Translations under genes and position numbers: made by a program
Notes under the pieces: generated by a model
What the model saw: the letters and a program-made list of their open reading frames with translations, nothing else
Told to the model about the DNA's origin: nothing
Databases searched by the model: none
Shown here: piece by piece, positions 1 through 13,615 of the stretch
Position numbering within the stretch: the stretch's first letter is position 1
How the letters are laid out: every line of letters starts with the position of its first letter
Assembly: GCA_004154925.1 (NCBI GenBank)
Contig: QJNS01000383.1
Span: 1-49,570, forward strand
Reading direction: 5' to 3'
DNA: 49,570 nucleotides
DNA from: Monosporascus cannonballus
Lineage: Eukaryota > Ascomycota > Sordariomycetes > Xylariales

Positions 1-91
<91 letters not shown>

Positions 92-93
92 TT
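1..93. repeat. (AAT)n microsatellite
   Basis: Uninterrupted AAT trinucleotide repeat, about 30 units, running to the window edge, so its true length is unknown. A second tract of the same unit lies inside copia element B2 (34893-34972). The sequences flanking the two tracts do not look alike, so they are not obviously copies of one element. Confidence 0.97.
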
Positions 94-540
94 ATGCTTT
101 TTTATATTATTCCGTATTACCGTTATTTTAATATTATATATTAATAATTTTCCAATTTTATATTTATTTATGCAAACGATAAATATAAGATTTTAATTTT
201 TTTATTTAAAAAACTTATTACAGTATAATAACTTAATAATAAATTTAAAAATTAACGTAATTTTTTAATAATTTTAAATAAATATAATTAATATAAAAAT
301 TAAAGTAAATTTTATATCGTTATACGTTAATTTATATAATATATTATCTTTTATTATTTATATTATTATTAATTTTTTGTAATAACTTATTAACGTTTTT
401 AAAACTTATACCGTTAATTTTATTATAATAATAATTATTAATTTTAATATTTTTAATGTAAATTATTTAATTTTTAATTTTTATAATATTATAATTATAA
501 TTACGTTTAATATATTATTAATTAAATATAATAAATTATT

Positions 541-720
541 AAAACGGCTTAAGTAGCCGTAAAAAAGGCCGTTATCGTTATGCTCGTTATTAAAAAGGCG
601 GAAACCGACGCCGTTATTATGGCAAAATAATAAAAAAACAAACGCCTTATTATTAAATGCCTAACTGCCGCCGCCGAAAAAAACGTTAAGGTAATTAACG
701 ATATAATTAATTACCTTACC
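541..720 (+). other. CpG-retaining patch with coding-like plus-strand frame
   Basis: Within almost pure A/T DNA this stretch keeps many CpG and GCC triplets. One plus-strand frame reads as alanine- and lysine-rich peptide ending in a segment like TAAAEKNVKVINDIINYLTE, with a pair of stops inside. It is probably the RIP residue of a G+C-rich coding sequence. No family was recognised, and its orientation is opposite to the gypsy remnant at 2-4 kb, so it may belong to a different element. Confidence 0.3.
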
Positions 721-2169
721 GAACTTATAATTATATAAAAATATACTATTAATATTTTCGAAAATATTTAAAAAAAGTTAATTATTTTATAAAAGCTTTA
801 TTATAAAGTTATATATATTTTTACGATTAATTATTAATAATACTGTAATTATTAATTAATTATTGCTTAAAATATTAATATTATATAAATATTTTTTTAC
901 GAAAATTTAATATCCTCATTTAAAAACGAAAAGGACGAAAATATTAAAAAAAATAAGGGATTTATTATTATATAATTTCGTGGTTTTTAAATTTTTAAAT
1001 TTTTAAATACTTATCCGGCATATTACTGAAATTTTGCTAATAACTGGTAATTTATTGCCAAACTAAATAAAATTATTATTTTTTATTTTATTTCGTCCTT
1101 AAGTTTTCGCCGTTTTTTTTCGTATTTTCGTTTAATATTTTTTGTTTACGTTATTTATTAACTTTCAAAAATCGTTTGTATTATTATACCTTTTTTACCG
1201 GATTCAATATTACTTATTACGGCCGTATTTTTATAAATAGTTTTTTTTATTTTAAATATATTAATTTTTTTCCGGTTTTACTTTTTATTTAACCGGTAAT
1301 ATGCCGTTTTTAACGTAAAATGTCTTTAATAATCTTATTAAGAATATATTATAAATTTTTAATTCTTTTAAAAATTTTAATTTATAAATTCAATTATAAT
1401 AATTTATTATTTTTTTATTTCCAAAAAACCTGAATATTTATTTACGAATTTTTTATACGGCCATTTTTAATAAATATTTTTAATTAATTGAAAAATTCAT
1501 TTTTTAATTTTAAATAATTATTATATACGCTTTAAATTAATATTATTTTATATACCATTAATTATTATTTTTTAATAATCCGGCTATTTTCTTCTTTTTT
1601 ATTTATAACTTTTGTATTTTTTCGGATATTTTAATTATATTAATTTTAATTAATTTTTATAAGGTTAATAAATTTATAAACTTAATACTTATATAAGATA
1701 TAAATTAATAATTATTTACAGGTTAAATATATTAATATATTATATATTTATTTTAGTAATCGAATATTTTCGGCTTAATTATTTTATTCGAAAGTTTAAA
1801 AAATTTGCAAATAATATTTTAAATGTTAATTTTATCATTCCGTTTAATTATGTATTTATAAATAAAATAAAATATAATATTTAATTATTTTTAAATTATT
1901 AATTAATAATATAACATAATTGAAAAATAATTAATAAATAATAAATTTTAATTTAATATAATTCCTTAAAAAGAATTAAAATAAAAAAATACGTAAATAA
2001 AAAAATTTATTAATCCGTATATAATAAAAACTTTATATATTAAAATATAAAAAACGTATTTAATAAAACGGTTTATGATTATTAAGATATTATTATATTA
2101 TTTTTTATCTATAATTATAAATCTGGTAAATTAATAATAAAATTTATCGAAACTTCTTAAAAAAATTAT

Positions 2170-2420
2170 AAATTTTAATACAGAATTTAATTTCTTATAT
2201 AATAAATAATATCTGGCTTTTAACCGTTAACATATCGTATATTTTATTATATATTTTTTTATATTTTTTTAAATATTTTTAAAAAATTTATATTTAATGA
2301 TTTTAAAGCTTTAAAAATTTCTTAATATTTTGCCGGTAAATTATTATAAATAATCCGTAAAAACTTTTTACGCAATATATGATTTTTAAATATATAAATT
2401 CGGTTTTTAAATTATACTAA
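2170..2420 (-). pseudogene. Ty3/gypsy integrase (zinc-binding part), remnant
   Basis: Read on the minus strand from about 2400 downward, the peptide contains HILRKKFLRIIYNNLPAKY, then a stop, then EIFKALKSLNINF. This matches the spacing of the gypsy integrase HHCC region (LR-x-x-iL-x-x-HD-x-p-x-aGH-x-G-x-x-KT). The zinc-binding histidines appear as tyrosine or are lost, as expected from CAC/CAT to TAT changes. Several in-frame stops follow. This is a non-functional fossil; the assignment rests on motif spacing and on the RT remnant upstream in the same orientation. Confidence 0.55.
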
Positions 2421-3349
2421 AAAATCCGTATTTATTTGCTAAATATATTTTATAATAACTTTTTAATTATGGTATTTAGTTTATATTAACGATTTTATAA
2501 ATTTATTTCTTTATTAAGTTATCCGTATAAATTTTAAAATAAATTTCTTTAATATATGTTAATTTTTTAATATAATTAATATTAAAACATATCTCTTTTT
2601 AAATTACCGCTAAATAATTATAAATCTGCTAATAATTAAAACTTTTTATTAATTTAATATTTATTATTAATTATTTTTCCGGGTTTATTTTAAATTTTTT
2701 CAAAAATTAAATTAAAATTTATTTCTTAATTTATTATTTTATAATAACGTTTTTTAAATCCGGTTATTTCGATCACCTTTTTAGGGGGTTTTATTAAATT
2801 TTTAATAATTTTACTTATTTTAATTATTTTATTTAATTTAAATTTAATTTAAATTTAAATATTAGGTATTTATAATTTAAATAATTTATCATTATTTATA
2901 TTATATATTATATATAAATTAAATAATATTTTTATTACTTAAAAACGTACATAATAATTAATAATTTAATTTCGCCTTTTTTAATTTTTAAAATATAAAA
3001 ACTATTAAAAATTATTAATTATTATATACTTATAAAAATATAATACCGATATCGAAATTCGAAATATTTATTTTTATCTTAATAAATAACCATAAATCAA
3101 AATAACAAAATAATAATATTCTTATAAAAAATATTTTTAATTTATGAAATATTAATAAGTTAATATTTTTTAATTTAATTTTTGCCGGTTAAAAGTTTTT
3201 AAATAAATCTGTTAAAAAAGCCGTTATTTTCAAATATTTTTTAATAAATTTTTTATAAATTTTTACGAAACTTAAAAAAATTTAAATGTCATAAATATTA
3301 TTAAAATCTTTTTTTCTAAATCGCTTTAATTTTTTTTAAATTTGTATTA

Positions 3350-3770
3350 ATATTTTATAAATTAATAATAAATTTTAAAAATAATACGTTTTTATATAAA
3401 TAATATATTTTACCGGATTTGAATAAAAAGTTGATTAATAAAAATATTTTAAAATCTTATAAACATATTATATATGTTTTATTTTATTTTTTAAATAAAT
3501 AAAAATATCCTTTAAATATATTATGCAAATAATATTTATTAATTCTATTAATACGTAATTAATATAATTTTAAAAAAATACCGGAATATTAATAAAGTTA
3601 AATAATATTATTAAATATTCGAAATAATTACATTTCGTACGAAAAACCGTTTATTATTTATTTGTTTTAATACGTAACCGGTAATATATATTTTTTAAAT
3701 TTAATTTAATATATATTATTATTTTTGAAAATTTACTTAATATTTCGTTAATAAAAAATAATACCGTTTT
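3350..3770 (-). pseudogene. Ty3/gypsy reverse transcriptase, remnant
   Basis: Minus-strand reading gives NEILSKFSKIIIYIKLNL followed by KNIYYRLRIK, closely resembling the gypsy RT block that normally reads L-S-K-A-K-x-F-T-K-L-D-L-K-N-A-Y-x-x-I-R-I. About 80 codons further on, the reading passes positions expected for the YLDDIL box and then for KCEF, with stops and Asp-to-Asn and His-to-Tyr type replacements. Catalytic aspartates are not preserved. Downstream on the same strand is the matching integrase remnant, giving a consistent pol order. Confidence 0.65.
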
Positions 3771-6003
3771 ATTTTTCTGCATAATTTTATTAAATCCTTA
3801 TAATTTACGTATAATTATAATTTATTTTTTGATTTAAAAATATATAAGATAAGCGCTTTTATCAAATTACGGAAAAACCTAATTTATTTTTTGGTAAAAC
3901 CTTACGTTATATATTTATTTCATATTTTTTGTTTGTTTTAAAAAATATATTAAATTTTAAAATAATATTTATTTATTTTCGAAATTAATACGATATTCCA
4001 TATAATAATATTAAGGAAAAATTCTTGTAAAAAATACGTTAAATATATTTTAATACTTTTGATATTTAAAAGAAAATATTATCTTTTTACCGGTACTTTT
4101 CTGAAATATAATAATATATTTTTTTTTAATTTTTTTAATTATTTATATATTATTTTTTAAAAATATTTATTAATATTAAAATTATTATGGCTTTGGATTT
4201 TTTCGTTACCCTTTATTTTTTTTCGTAATAATTAAAATAATAACTTTTTAACCGAAAATATTATAACTTTTTTTAAAATTTAAATCCGGGTTAATAATAT
4301 TATTTTAAAAAAATTCTAAAATTAAATTATATTTTTAAAGAAGTTTTAAAACGTAAAAATTATTTTATATTTTTTATTTTATTTTTTAATTATTTATTAT
4401 TTCAAATAACGTATTAAACTTTTTTAACGATACCGTTATTACGAAAACGCTTTTTATTATCGTTTTTTAATCCTTAAACCGTTAATTTTAAAAATAGTTT
4501 TTTTCGTATTAAATCATAATTATTATTATCGTTTAGTAGGTTTTTATATATTATATTTTTTTTCTAATTTAAAACCATATTATTATTTCAAATTTAAACC
4601 AAAAAACTAAATATTTTTATTTTATAATTTTAGCCTTTTATACGCCAAATAATGTTTCTTTCGCTTTAATAAAAATATTATTATTATTTTACAAATAACT
4701 TTTTGCCTAATATTCGAATTTCGTATACCGGAAATATTTCATTTCGGAATAATTAAATTTTATAAAATTTTTTCCCGTAATAAGAATATCGTAAAAAACT
4801 TGCAAATTTTTTACGTTATTCTATTTAATTCGAAATAAATTCCGTATTAATTTTTTTAAATTAAAATAAAAAACCGGTAAGGCCAAAGGGCCGACGGTTC
4901 GCCGTTACGTACCCATTCTAATTTTAGTCGTAAACCGGTATAACTCCTTTTAGTTTTTATTTCTTTTTTCCTTAACCGAATTTATTTCGTATAAAGTAAT
5001 TAAAATAAATTTGGTTTATTATGTTTTCGTTATTAATTCTTATTTTATTTGCGATATAATACCTTTAATAATTTCTTTATATAATTTAAAAATAAATTTA
5101 ATTAATAATTATATTACCCGTATCCTTTTTAAAAAATTATCGGGATTTTTTGTTTTTATTACCTTATATTAATCTAAAAAATTTAAAAGAAATTTTCGGG
5201 ATCGTTATTATAACTTTATTAATTTAATATAAATAACAAAATTACGAAATTTTTATTTTTAATATCATTTTCTAATTAAAGTTTAAATTTTTATTATATT
5301 AATAATTTTAAGTTATTATTTGTTTTATCGTTAAAAGTTTTAATTAGCGTTTGGCGTACAAATTTTCGAAACAAATATTAACGTATATTACTTTCGTTAT
5401 ATCCGTAACGAAATTTACCGTTAATAACGTAAAACAAAATTTTAAATTAATAAAAAACTTTATTAATTCCGTCCGGAAAAATCCCTTATATTACAAATTA
5501 AATAATAATAACCTGGATTATTTCTTATTACGGTTTCGTTTTATAAATTTATCGTAATTTACCGTATTAATATTATTTAATTTAAAAAATAAAGTTTTTC
5601 TTTTTTTAAAGCTGCCAAATATTATCGTTTCCTTTACAGCCTTATTTATTTCTTCCTTTTTTAAATTTTGCGATCCAATTTTTTCTTCGACAATATAACA
5701 ATAATTTTTAAAATCTAATTTAAAGCCGGTAATTTGGAAAATATTTTTAATCTTATCGTCTGGGAATTTTCCAAATAACTTATTATAACCCGTATAAAAA
5801 TCGCTCCGTATTTTGCTATCTTATAATATTTTCGTTTGTTAATCGCTATAAATTATCCTTTGCTTAACGGTTCGTACAAATAAATAAAGGCATTAACATA
5901 TTAGGAAAAATAGTAAAATACGGAGTAAAAAGCAGAAAAAATAACTTAATAAGTAATTCATAATATGGATAATAAATAAATAACTATTAATACCTACCCT
6001 TTT

Positions 6004-7559
6004 CTAACTACTCGGGGGCGAAGCCCCCCTATATATACACAAACTGGAGCCACACTGGTGGGGCGCTGGGCCCCGGAAACGGGGTCGCACCTTGGCACCT
6101 GACATGGACGGCCCGCGAACCACCCGTCTGGGAAACTGAGATGGTATACTTGTCTGCTCGGGTCTTATCAAAGGCGTACAAGCCCTGGCTGGCGGCGTCA
6201 AAGCAAATCTAGAGATCCTATCGCGCTGCACTACTTGGATTGTGCTGTTCGAGAATTTCACATCGCACGTGTACGTAGAGGTGACCCCGACTCCGCAATA
6301 AGACCCTCCTTCCCAATCCTCAGCCAACTGTTTGTACGTGTACTCGATACGAATCACATTTTCTCCGGATGCGGTGACCTCCGCCTTGTTGTTGATCTGA
6401 TATTAGGGTTAGACTGACGCCACCCTGTACTTGATACCAGTAAGCTTCAGCTGTGGGTAAAATCATAATGCATCCTTTTTTGCCGTTGGCATAATTTCGG
6501 CCAAGAAGAACGCAGCAATCGAATTCCGATTGATCGCAATCACGCTGCTTTCGGCATCCACCTCGGTTGGCAGTACCCAATTCCAGCTGAAACTTGAAGT
6601 ACCCGGCAGTGTGTGGTTGTTGGCGGCGCATAGATGATCCAATGTGGTGATGGCCTGTTGTTCTGCTGTCGGGTTTTGGATCACAGCACCATATTGTCTT
6701 TGAGCTGGGAGACCTGACGCTCAAAGGCTGTCAATTCGAGCTGCGAAGCATCAGGTTACTGTACGGTCGCCGCCACCAAGAGCGGCGGCAAGCCTCGCTC
6801 CTTGGCAGCAGTGCTGTAAAGAGAAATGAAGGACTTGTAAAGCACGGTCGCCGCATTGGAGTCACTCGGTATGCCCTCTATAATCGGAAGACCCTCTAGC
6901 GAAGCGTTGTCCAGGTCGAACAGAAGCTGCTGCAACCTGAAAGCCGTCGCGGAGAGATTCTCCAACTGACGCTTCAGGAAGGCCTTCTCGTTAGGGCCGC
7001 TGTTGAAGTAGGGCGTGTCGAGCTCTTTGTTGAGATCTGCTACGACGAGGTTGACCTTGGTGCTGATGTACCATGGCTTCCCTGAAGGCTGGCTCCATAC
7101 ATTCCAGTGCCCCTCGGCGCCCCAGCCACTCGGCGGCGCGTTCTGAACCACTGTGAACTGCGAGCAGAGCAAGTTGAACCCTACAGTGCTAGCGCTATTT
7201 CCAAGGGTGACGGCCGGCGGTAGGTCCTTTGGGAAGACACCTGGAGGTAGACCCATTTGGATCTTGATGCCAACGTAGAAAAGAGCATCAGTGAGGGCAG
7301 CGATCCGCGGATCAGAATATGGAGTGTCGGCAGGGATGTCGAACGGGTTTACATTGTTAGTCTTGACGAGGTCTTCGAGGCTTATTTGCCCCGCCGGATT
7401 GCCGGTGTTTTTCTCAACGAGGAAACAGGAGTGGTTGATCGGTTGGACCGTTTCGGCCAACAACTGCTTTAGCCCTGAGTTGATGGTTGCTAGGGTCGTC
7501 GCTACGACCAAGTCATACCCATATTTCGGGTTACACAAGTTTGAGGCGTCAACAGGCAT
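6004..7559 (-). pseudogene. Broken gene of an uncharacterised fungal protein family
   Basis: The start codon at 7559 opens a clean 267-codon frame beginning MPVDASNLCNPKYGYDLVV; no signal peptide is visible. The frame ends at a TAA (6756-6758), but the same frame continues sensibly beyond it (PDASQLELTAFERQVSQL). A frameshift near 6690 then leads to a second coherent piece ending at TGA (6463-6465), more stops follow, and beta-strand-like peptide resumes (IRIEYTYKQLAEDWEGGSYC) with probably another frameshift near 6200. I infer an original protein of roughly 480-510 residues. The segment AFRLQQLLFDLDNASLE resembles hypothetical proteins I associate with filamentous fungi, but I know no function for them. 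TAA in place of CAA is the change RIP leakage from the adjacent AT-rich block would make. Introns cannot explain the in-frame stop at 6756 with coding continuing directly after it. Confidence 0.7.
6014..6028. other. GC-rich perfect hairpin at the AT-block edge
   Basis: GGGGGC - GAA - GCCCCC forms a perfect 6-bp stem with a 3-nt loop, followed by TATATATA. It sits where the AT-rich block ends and normal DNA begins. It could be part of a lost element terminus or simply lie at the 3' end of the broken gene next to it. No second copy was seen in the window. Confidence 0.5.
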
Positions 7560-8460
7560 AGTTTATACGCCTACCGAGAGACTAAAAGCTAGAGGTAGCG
7601 CAGAGACCGATAGAGTCAAAGACAATTTAAAAGGTTGACTCGGTACCTTTATTCACAAATCCTCGACTATAGGAGCATTACCGGTGGACTGCGTATAGCA
7701 TTATATATCCGTGCCTCACATTTAGTGGCCGTCCGCCAAGTGATCGCAACGTAGCAGAACTCGAGCCATTCCCCTATGTCATCTCAAGCATTCTCGTTCC
7801 GCAGGTAGGTGTGAGGCCGAGGGGGGTTATGTGTATGAATCTTCTTCAAGGACTCATTGGACGGACATCATCGCCTCCTTGCCTGTGCCCTTGACAACAT
7901 TGAAACCTGCTCCGCCGCGCGACTTCATTTTCCGCGGAGAGGCCGGCGGCTTGTTGGAAGGCAACGGTGTGGGGGGCAACATTTCCGTTTCCTGGTTTGA
8001 TTCGTCTGCTGATGTTTATTAATTTCCATATTACTGTCTGACAGGAAACACATGCGGGGCTATTTTCCTTCGCTGCGATTATATTGTGTCGTCGTTAGAA
8101 TAGCTTGTTGATTTATTGACATATGGTCTGCAAATTGGTGTGGGACGCAAGCGGGGGTTGCTTTATCCCTGGGAAATCCTGCGAGTCTTTTCTTCCAGCG
8201 ACCACCAAATTGGTTAGCAACCCAGTCAGTGCTATTCCTATGCTAGCTGGAGAACACCATCAAAAGGAAGTACACCTTAATTAGGATGCCGAGTTCAGAG
8301 TGTATGAACTGAATATGAGGTTTCATGATAACATGCGTAGCTAATGGGAGACTGGAGTGGTACAGCTGCATATATACTGGAGCTCTTACGGTGGACCAAG
8401 CCGTAACATGCACGTACTAATGCAAACGGCTCTATTTGCACACATCGAAATTCAAAACCT
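7560..8460. other. Unique intergenic DNA, no recognisable gene
   Basis: Ordinary base composition. The 5' flank of the broken gene lies at 7560-7700. The only open frame of note (7831-8022, plus strand, 63 codons) has no recognisable similarity and no codon or domain support. From about 8440 the composition slides into the next AT-rich block. Confidence 0.6.
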
Positions 8461-11400
8461 TTTAAGATTTAAACTTTAACTAAGTAATACCACAACATTA
8501 CAAAGCAAGTAGAAAGCACTATCGAATAAAGTGAAAAACTAATTTTAATAAAAAAAAAATAAAATATAAAAAGATTATTTAAAAGTTATATATATATATA
8601 CAAGATATAATTAAGTTCAAACTATATTTTTCAAGTTGAGCTAAATATATAGAAAATTTTTATACGATATAATTTGTACGATAAATACTATACCTAGTAT
8701 TTTCGAATACGATAACTGATTAATAGTATTTACGATTAGGATAGATTGTATCTTAGTCTCGTAAAGCGTTGATATACATATATATAAGGAATATTTGAGT
8801 TCAAGCTATATTTTCCAGGCTAAGCCAAATACACAGAAAATTATTACATGATATAATTTGCACAATAGATACTATACTCTTAACATATATATGTATATAT
8901 ATTTCATTTCATAATAACTGGCTGTATAATAATAAAAACTTAAAAAAACCATTTAAATAATAGTTAAAAACAAAAGCCTAAAAGTACTTAAAAGTTGAAT
9001 TATTTATTAAGTTCACATTATAATTTATATAATAGCTGAGAATTCCAACTAGTTATTAACTTTTAGTCGTTATGAGATAAGCGAAAGTGCGACGTTAACT
9101 ACAAGACCAAGAGATCAGCAATTCCAAACCTTAATTAGAGTTTGAACACTCAAATCTACCTTATAAGGACTAGTTATGCGTATCATCACAGTTGTACAAT
9201 GTTACGACCTGATAGGCTAGGGCTTTTAGAAATTGTCGTAATAAGAAATAAACCAGAAATTAAATGGGTTAAGTTATACAATAAATTACTAACTTACTAG
9301 TAATAGGCCTGTAAGTCAAATTACAAAGTTATTAACAGTAAATTAATAAATCGGCATATATATATATATATATATTTATTAAATTTATAAATTAAAAAAG
9401 TCAATTCGTAATATAATTTCGTTACTTAGAATATTTTTAATATTACGCAACGTAATCAAATTATTTAAAGTTGATATATTTAAAATCTGTTTATTAATAT
9501 AAATTTATACGAATAAAGTTCAACAATTAGTTGAATCTTTTAATTATTGTACATTATAAGTTTTTATTTAATTATACTATTCATGTTTTAAATTACAAAT
9601 TTGATAATAAATATATCAATAAATTAATTTATGAAACTTTTTAAGAAATTATAGATTTCGAGAAAAAGCTTAAAAATACTTTGGCTTAATTAAAAAAGAG
9701 ATCTTAACGTTAAAACTTAATAAATTAACGTATTATATAAGTTGACTAAAATTGACTTTATTATTATATTTAAAATCGTTCGAAAGAAATTCGAAAACAA
9801 AACTATATGTTTTATTTTGAAGAAATTACTATAAAAATATAATTATTTAATTTAATATTTTAAAAAGTAAGAGAAGCCTGAAAACCTTTTAAATTCGAAT
9901 ATTTTAATAAAGTTTTAATTAAATTATGATTATATTTAATTTAATACTAAATATGTCTAATGTATTTTCTAATTCGATTAAAAGATTTGATTTTACGAAT
10001 AGAATTCTTAATAAAACGATATTTTGAAGACCGTAATTATTAAATTTGAATTTATATTAAAAATATTACATTCTTTTTCGAAAAACAAATTTAGAACATA
10101 GTAAATATTTATAACGATTACCAAATATTCGAATAGGGTTTTAAAAACGTTTTAAAAATTGTATATAATAAAAATAAAGCCAATATATAATTCTACGAAT
10201 TACGACGAAAAGGATTCGCATTTAATTATAGTAGCATTGTTATTTAATTGGGTTTGGAATTAAATTAAAAGTAAAAATATTTATAATTAAACTTTTGGGA
10301 ACTTTTTGAAAAAGAAGATTTAAAAGAGCGTTTTAGAATAAATCGATTTAAAATTTTAATTAATTATATAATAATAATAATTAAACTTAATAACCAATAA
10401 TATATTTAAGAAAACCCAAACTTCAACGTTAAATATAATAATAAATTACTATATATAATTAATATTCATATATTTTAATATAATACTCATAATAACATTT
10501 TATATAAAACAATAGTAGAATGTATATAATGTAATGTTATATGCAAATATAATTGAAATTAAATGAAGTATTTTAATTATAACAAAATAAAATATTAAAG
10601 GTTGACAGAAATTATTTTTTTCAAACTTTTCGGTCAATACGGTTAAATATATATAATTTATTATAGTAAATAAAGATATTTTATTTATGATAAAAAAGAG
10701 TTAGAAGTAATAAATAATACCTTCGATATTTCAGAATTATGATTTTATAAAACTATATCGATTAATGTATAATTTTATAAATTTAATTTAAAAAACAGTA
10801 TTTATAGAAAACGTTTTTAATTATTATAAGTAATATAATTAGCAAATAATAAAATAAATTTAAGAAGTAAAACAATATTAATAACTGTTAATATTAGTTT
10901 GAATTTACATTAGTTTTTATTATAAATTTAAAAAATAAAAAACATATTAAAAAAGAATTCGTTTTTTACTCAAGAGATAGAAAAGCATTATAAAAATTTA
11001 ATATAATAGAACGTAATATGACACATACGCGAATTATTATTTAATAGAAAAACGAATTATGATAAAATAATAAATAACTACCTTGATTTAAAGAAGAAAT
11101 ATATTAATTAAAACGATAAATCTAATAGTTTAATAGGTTATATATAGAAAGGTAAGTAGAATGTAATAAATTTAAAAAGAATTAAAAAAAGAAAAATATT
11201 TATAAGAAATATAAAATAATAAAGTTTAAAAGATTAATCGAAATTTTTAAAGAGAACTTAAAGTCAAATTATAAAAAGCGGTTAATGAACTTATTATTTT
11301 AAAGATATAAATCGGAATACATTAATATATCGTAATAATAAATTACTTGGTTTTAAGTGAAAATTATATTATATGAAATATTATTAATAGGTTTATAGTA

Positions 11401-13615
11401 TTACGAAACTCTATGCTAAATTTTTATTTAATCATAAATATCGGAAATTATATTTTCGTTTCTAAGAAGCAAAAAATTAAATATCAAATTAACTATTTTA
11501 AAAAGCTTATATAAAAATAATATAAAACTAGAAATTGTAATAGTATTGTACTTATGAATATGTTGTAATTTTTGAAAAATTATAAATATATTAATATAAC
11601 GTTTTAATAAATAGAAAAAGTAATTAATACAATTTGATTTATATTTTATCAACAAACCAATTATAATAAAAATGGAAATTTAATACACGATCGAAAATAG
11701 CAACGAAGATAAGCATAAAATACGGTTAAATATTTTATTATTTAAAGAAATAAAATACTTATTTCTTTTTTAAAAAAATACGACCCACTATTATTATTAT
11801 TGAAACGAAATTCAAGTAAAATAACAATTTATAACAATAATATAAAAATTTAAAACCTTAGTCAATATGTTTTTATAATATTATAAATATACATAATTTT
11901 TTTTAAAAAAAGAAATACTATACAAAACTATGAACGTATACTAATTAAAATTATAAATTCATTTTAAAAGGTTTTATTAATTAAGTTTAATTGTATTTAT
12001 AATCTTGACGGAAAGTAATTTTGCAATTTTAAAAATTATTTCAAAAGTCGGCAATGAAAGTGAATTAACCTTATAAAATTACTGGTAAAGTTTTTATATT
12101 TTTAGTACTTAAAATATTAGACAATAGTACTTTGTTATTAATTATCGCTAAATAAATAATATTACTCTTATAAATCGAATATAATTATAATTAATTATTA
12201 AAATAAAAATAGGTAATACAAATTTAATAATTTACAGTATACGTTTTTAAAAATCAACATAATATTATTAAAATTAAAAGAATAAAAATTAAAGTTATTA
12301 ATTAAAATCTAATTACATTTATAAAATTTACGAACGTATTAATAACTTTTTAACAAATAATAAATTATTTATTACGAAAATTCTTTAACGTTTTTATAAA
12401 GTATTATTTTAATAATATTCTTATTTTTTTTAAGAAATCGAAAACACTATAGATAAAATATGTTTACAAATTTTTTAAGTTTTCTAAAACGTAAAATTAT
12501 CAACTAACGCAAAACGACTTAAATTTATAAATAAGAAAATAAATAACTTAAAATATATTACTATTTTGAGATATATTGAGATAGAAATTTAAAGAATTAT
12601 TGGAATTATATTTGAATAATTGTTAATTATAATAGAAAACTGTAAAGAATTTTTAAATTTGATATTTTTATTAAATAGTTATTTGAAACTTTCAACCTTT
12701 TTTATAATTTTAAGTAATTTTAATAAATGTTTTTGGAAATAATTATAATAAGCGGTAAATATGTTTTAGAAAATTATAAATGAAATTTTGAAAAAGTTAG
12801 AATTTTTTATATATTATTTCATGAATTTTATATAATTAGAAACCGGTATTTCGGATTATATATTATATATAATAATTAAATAATCTTTAATTAAAAGAAA
12901 TTATGTTTTATAATATTATTTAAAATAAATTTATAGATATCGAACTTAACTACGTTATTTTGAAAAACGATTTATTGTTATTATTATAGTGTTTCGAAAA
13001 TTTACATATTTTTAAGAAATATCTTGATTAAGTTAAGCTTTATATGAATTATTCAAATTCTATCCGTTTTATTACGAATAGAAAGTTATAAAATGATAAT
13101 TATAATCTGTAGAAAAATAGCAAATTTCGATTTTGTTATTATGTATAAAAAGTGTTAAAAATATTAAAATTCAGGTTTTAAAAACGCAATTAAATTATTA
13201 AACAAATTGATGAAAATCGATTGAATAATTTTCGATAGTATTTTAAGAATATATATAGTTCTAATAAATTATAAAACTATGGGTGATATTATATAATATA
13301 TATTAAGAATTTTAAAAATATATATAAACGTCGTATAAAAAGAGAAAATAACCTAAATTGTAGATGTTAAAACCGTATTAAAAGGATTAATACTATATAT
13401 GTCTATAAATATTAATTATACGGATATTTCAAAGTTTATTAATTTTTAAAACAATTTTAATATATATATTATTTTTTAAAATAAAAATAATATTTTAAAA
13501 TATACAACAATAATGAGATTTTTCTAATATGGCTTAAATATAACGATATAAATATTACGAAAAATTAGAGATGCTATTAATCTTTTTTTAAAAAAATTAA
13601 TATTTAATTATTATA
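8461..13615. mobile_element. AT-rich RIP-degraded block, element type not resolved
   Basis: AT-rich sequence with dense stops in all frames. It is punctuated by TA-rich runs and by one copy of the 119-bp mini-element (9071-9190). No RT, integrase or transposase motif could be read with confidence. It may be the distal part of the gypsy element whose pol lies at 15-17.6 kb, or a separate repeat. No LTR pair was identified. Confidence 0.5.
9071..9190 (+). mobile_element. 119-bp mini-element, copy C1
   Basis: A 120-bp unit starting TATGAGATAAGCG and ending TATCATCACA, flanked by GTCGT (9066-9070) and GTTGT (9191-9195). These look like a 5-bp target-site duplication with one C-to-T change. It aligns end to end, in opposite orientation, with copies at 17146-17264 and 18547-18664. 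Differences are mainly transitions. The palindromic core is damaged here (CCAAACC TTAATTAG AGTTTGAAC). Confidence 0.75.

Larger units (their letters stand above)
94..5999. mobile_element. AT-rich RIP-degraded block with a Ty3/gypsy remnant
   Basis: Nearly pure A/T sequence with stops in all frames. Translating the minus strand through the stops recovers, in the order expected for Ty3/gypsy pol read from high to low coordinates, a reverse transcriptase segment (about 3350-3770) and an integrase zinc-binding segment (about 2170-2420). I found no LTR pair, so the element's ends are undefined. Its gag would lie between 4 and 6 kb, but nothing there is readable. The block ends abruptly at about 6000 against normal DNA. 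A patch at 541-720 keeps more G+C. Short open frames in the block (for example 5351-5557) have no family resemblance and are taken as chance. Confidence 0.8.

Noticed and set aside
6403..6412. TTAGGG-like telomere unit
   Set aside because: A single TTAGGGTTAG occurrence, not a tandem array.
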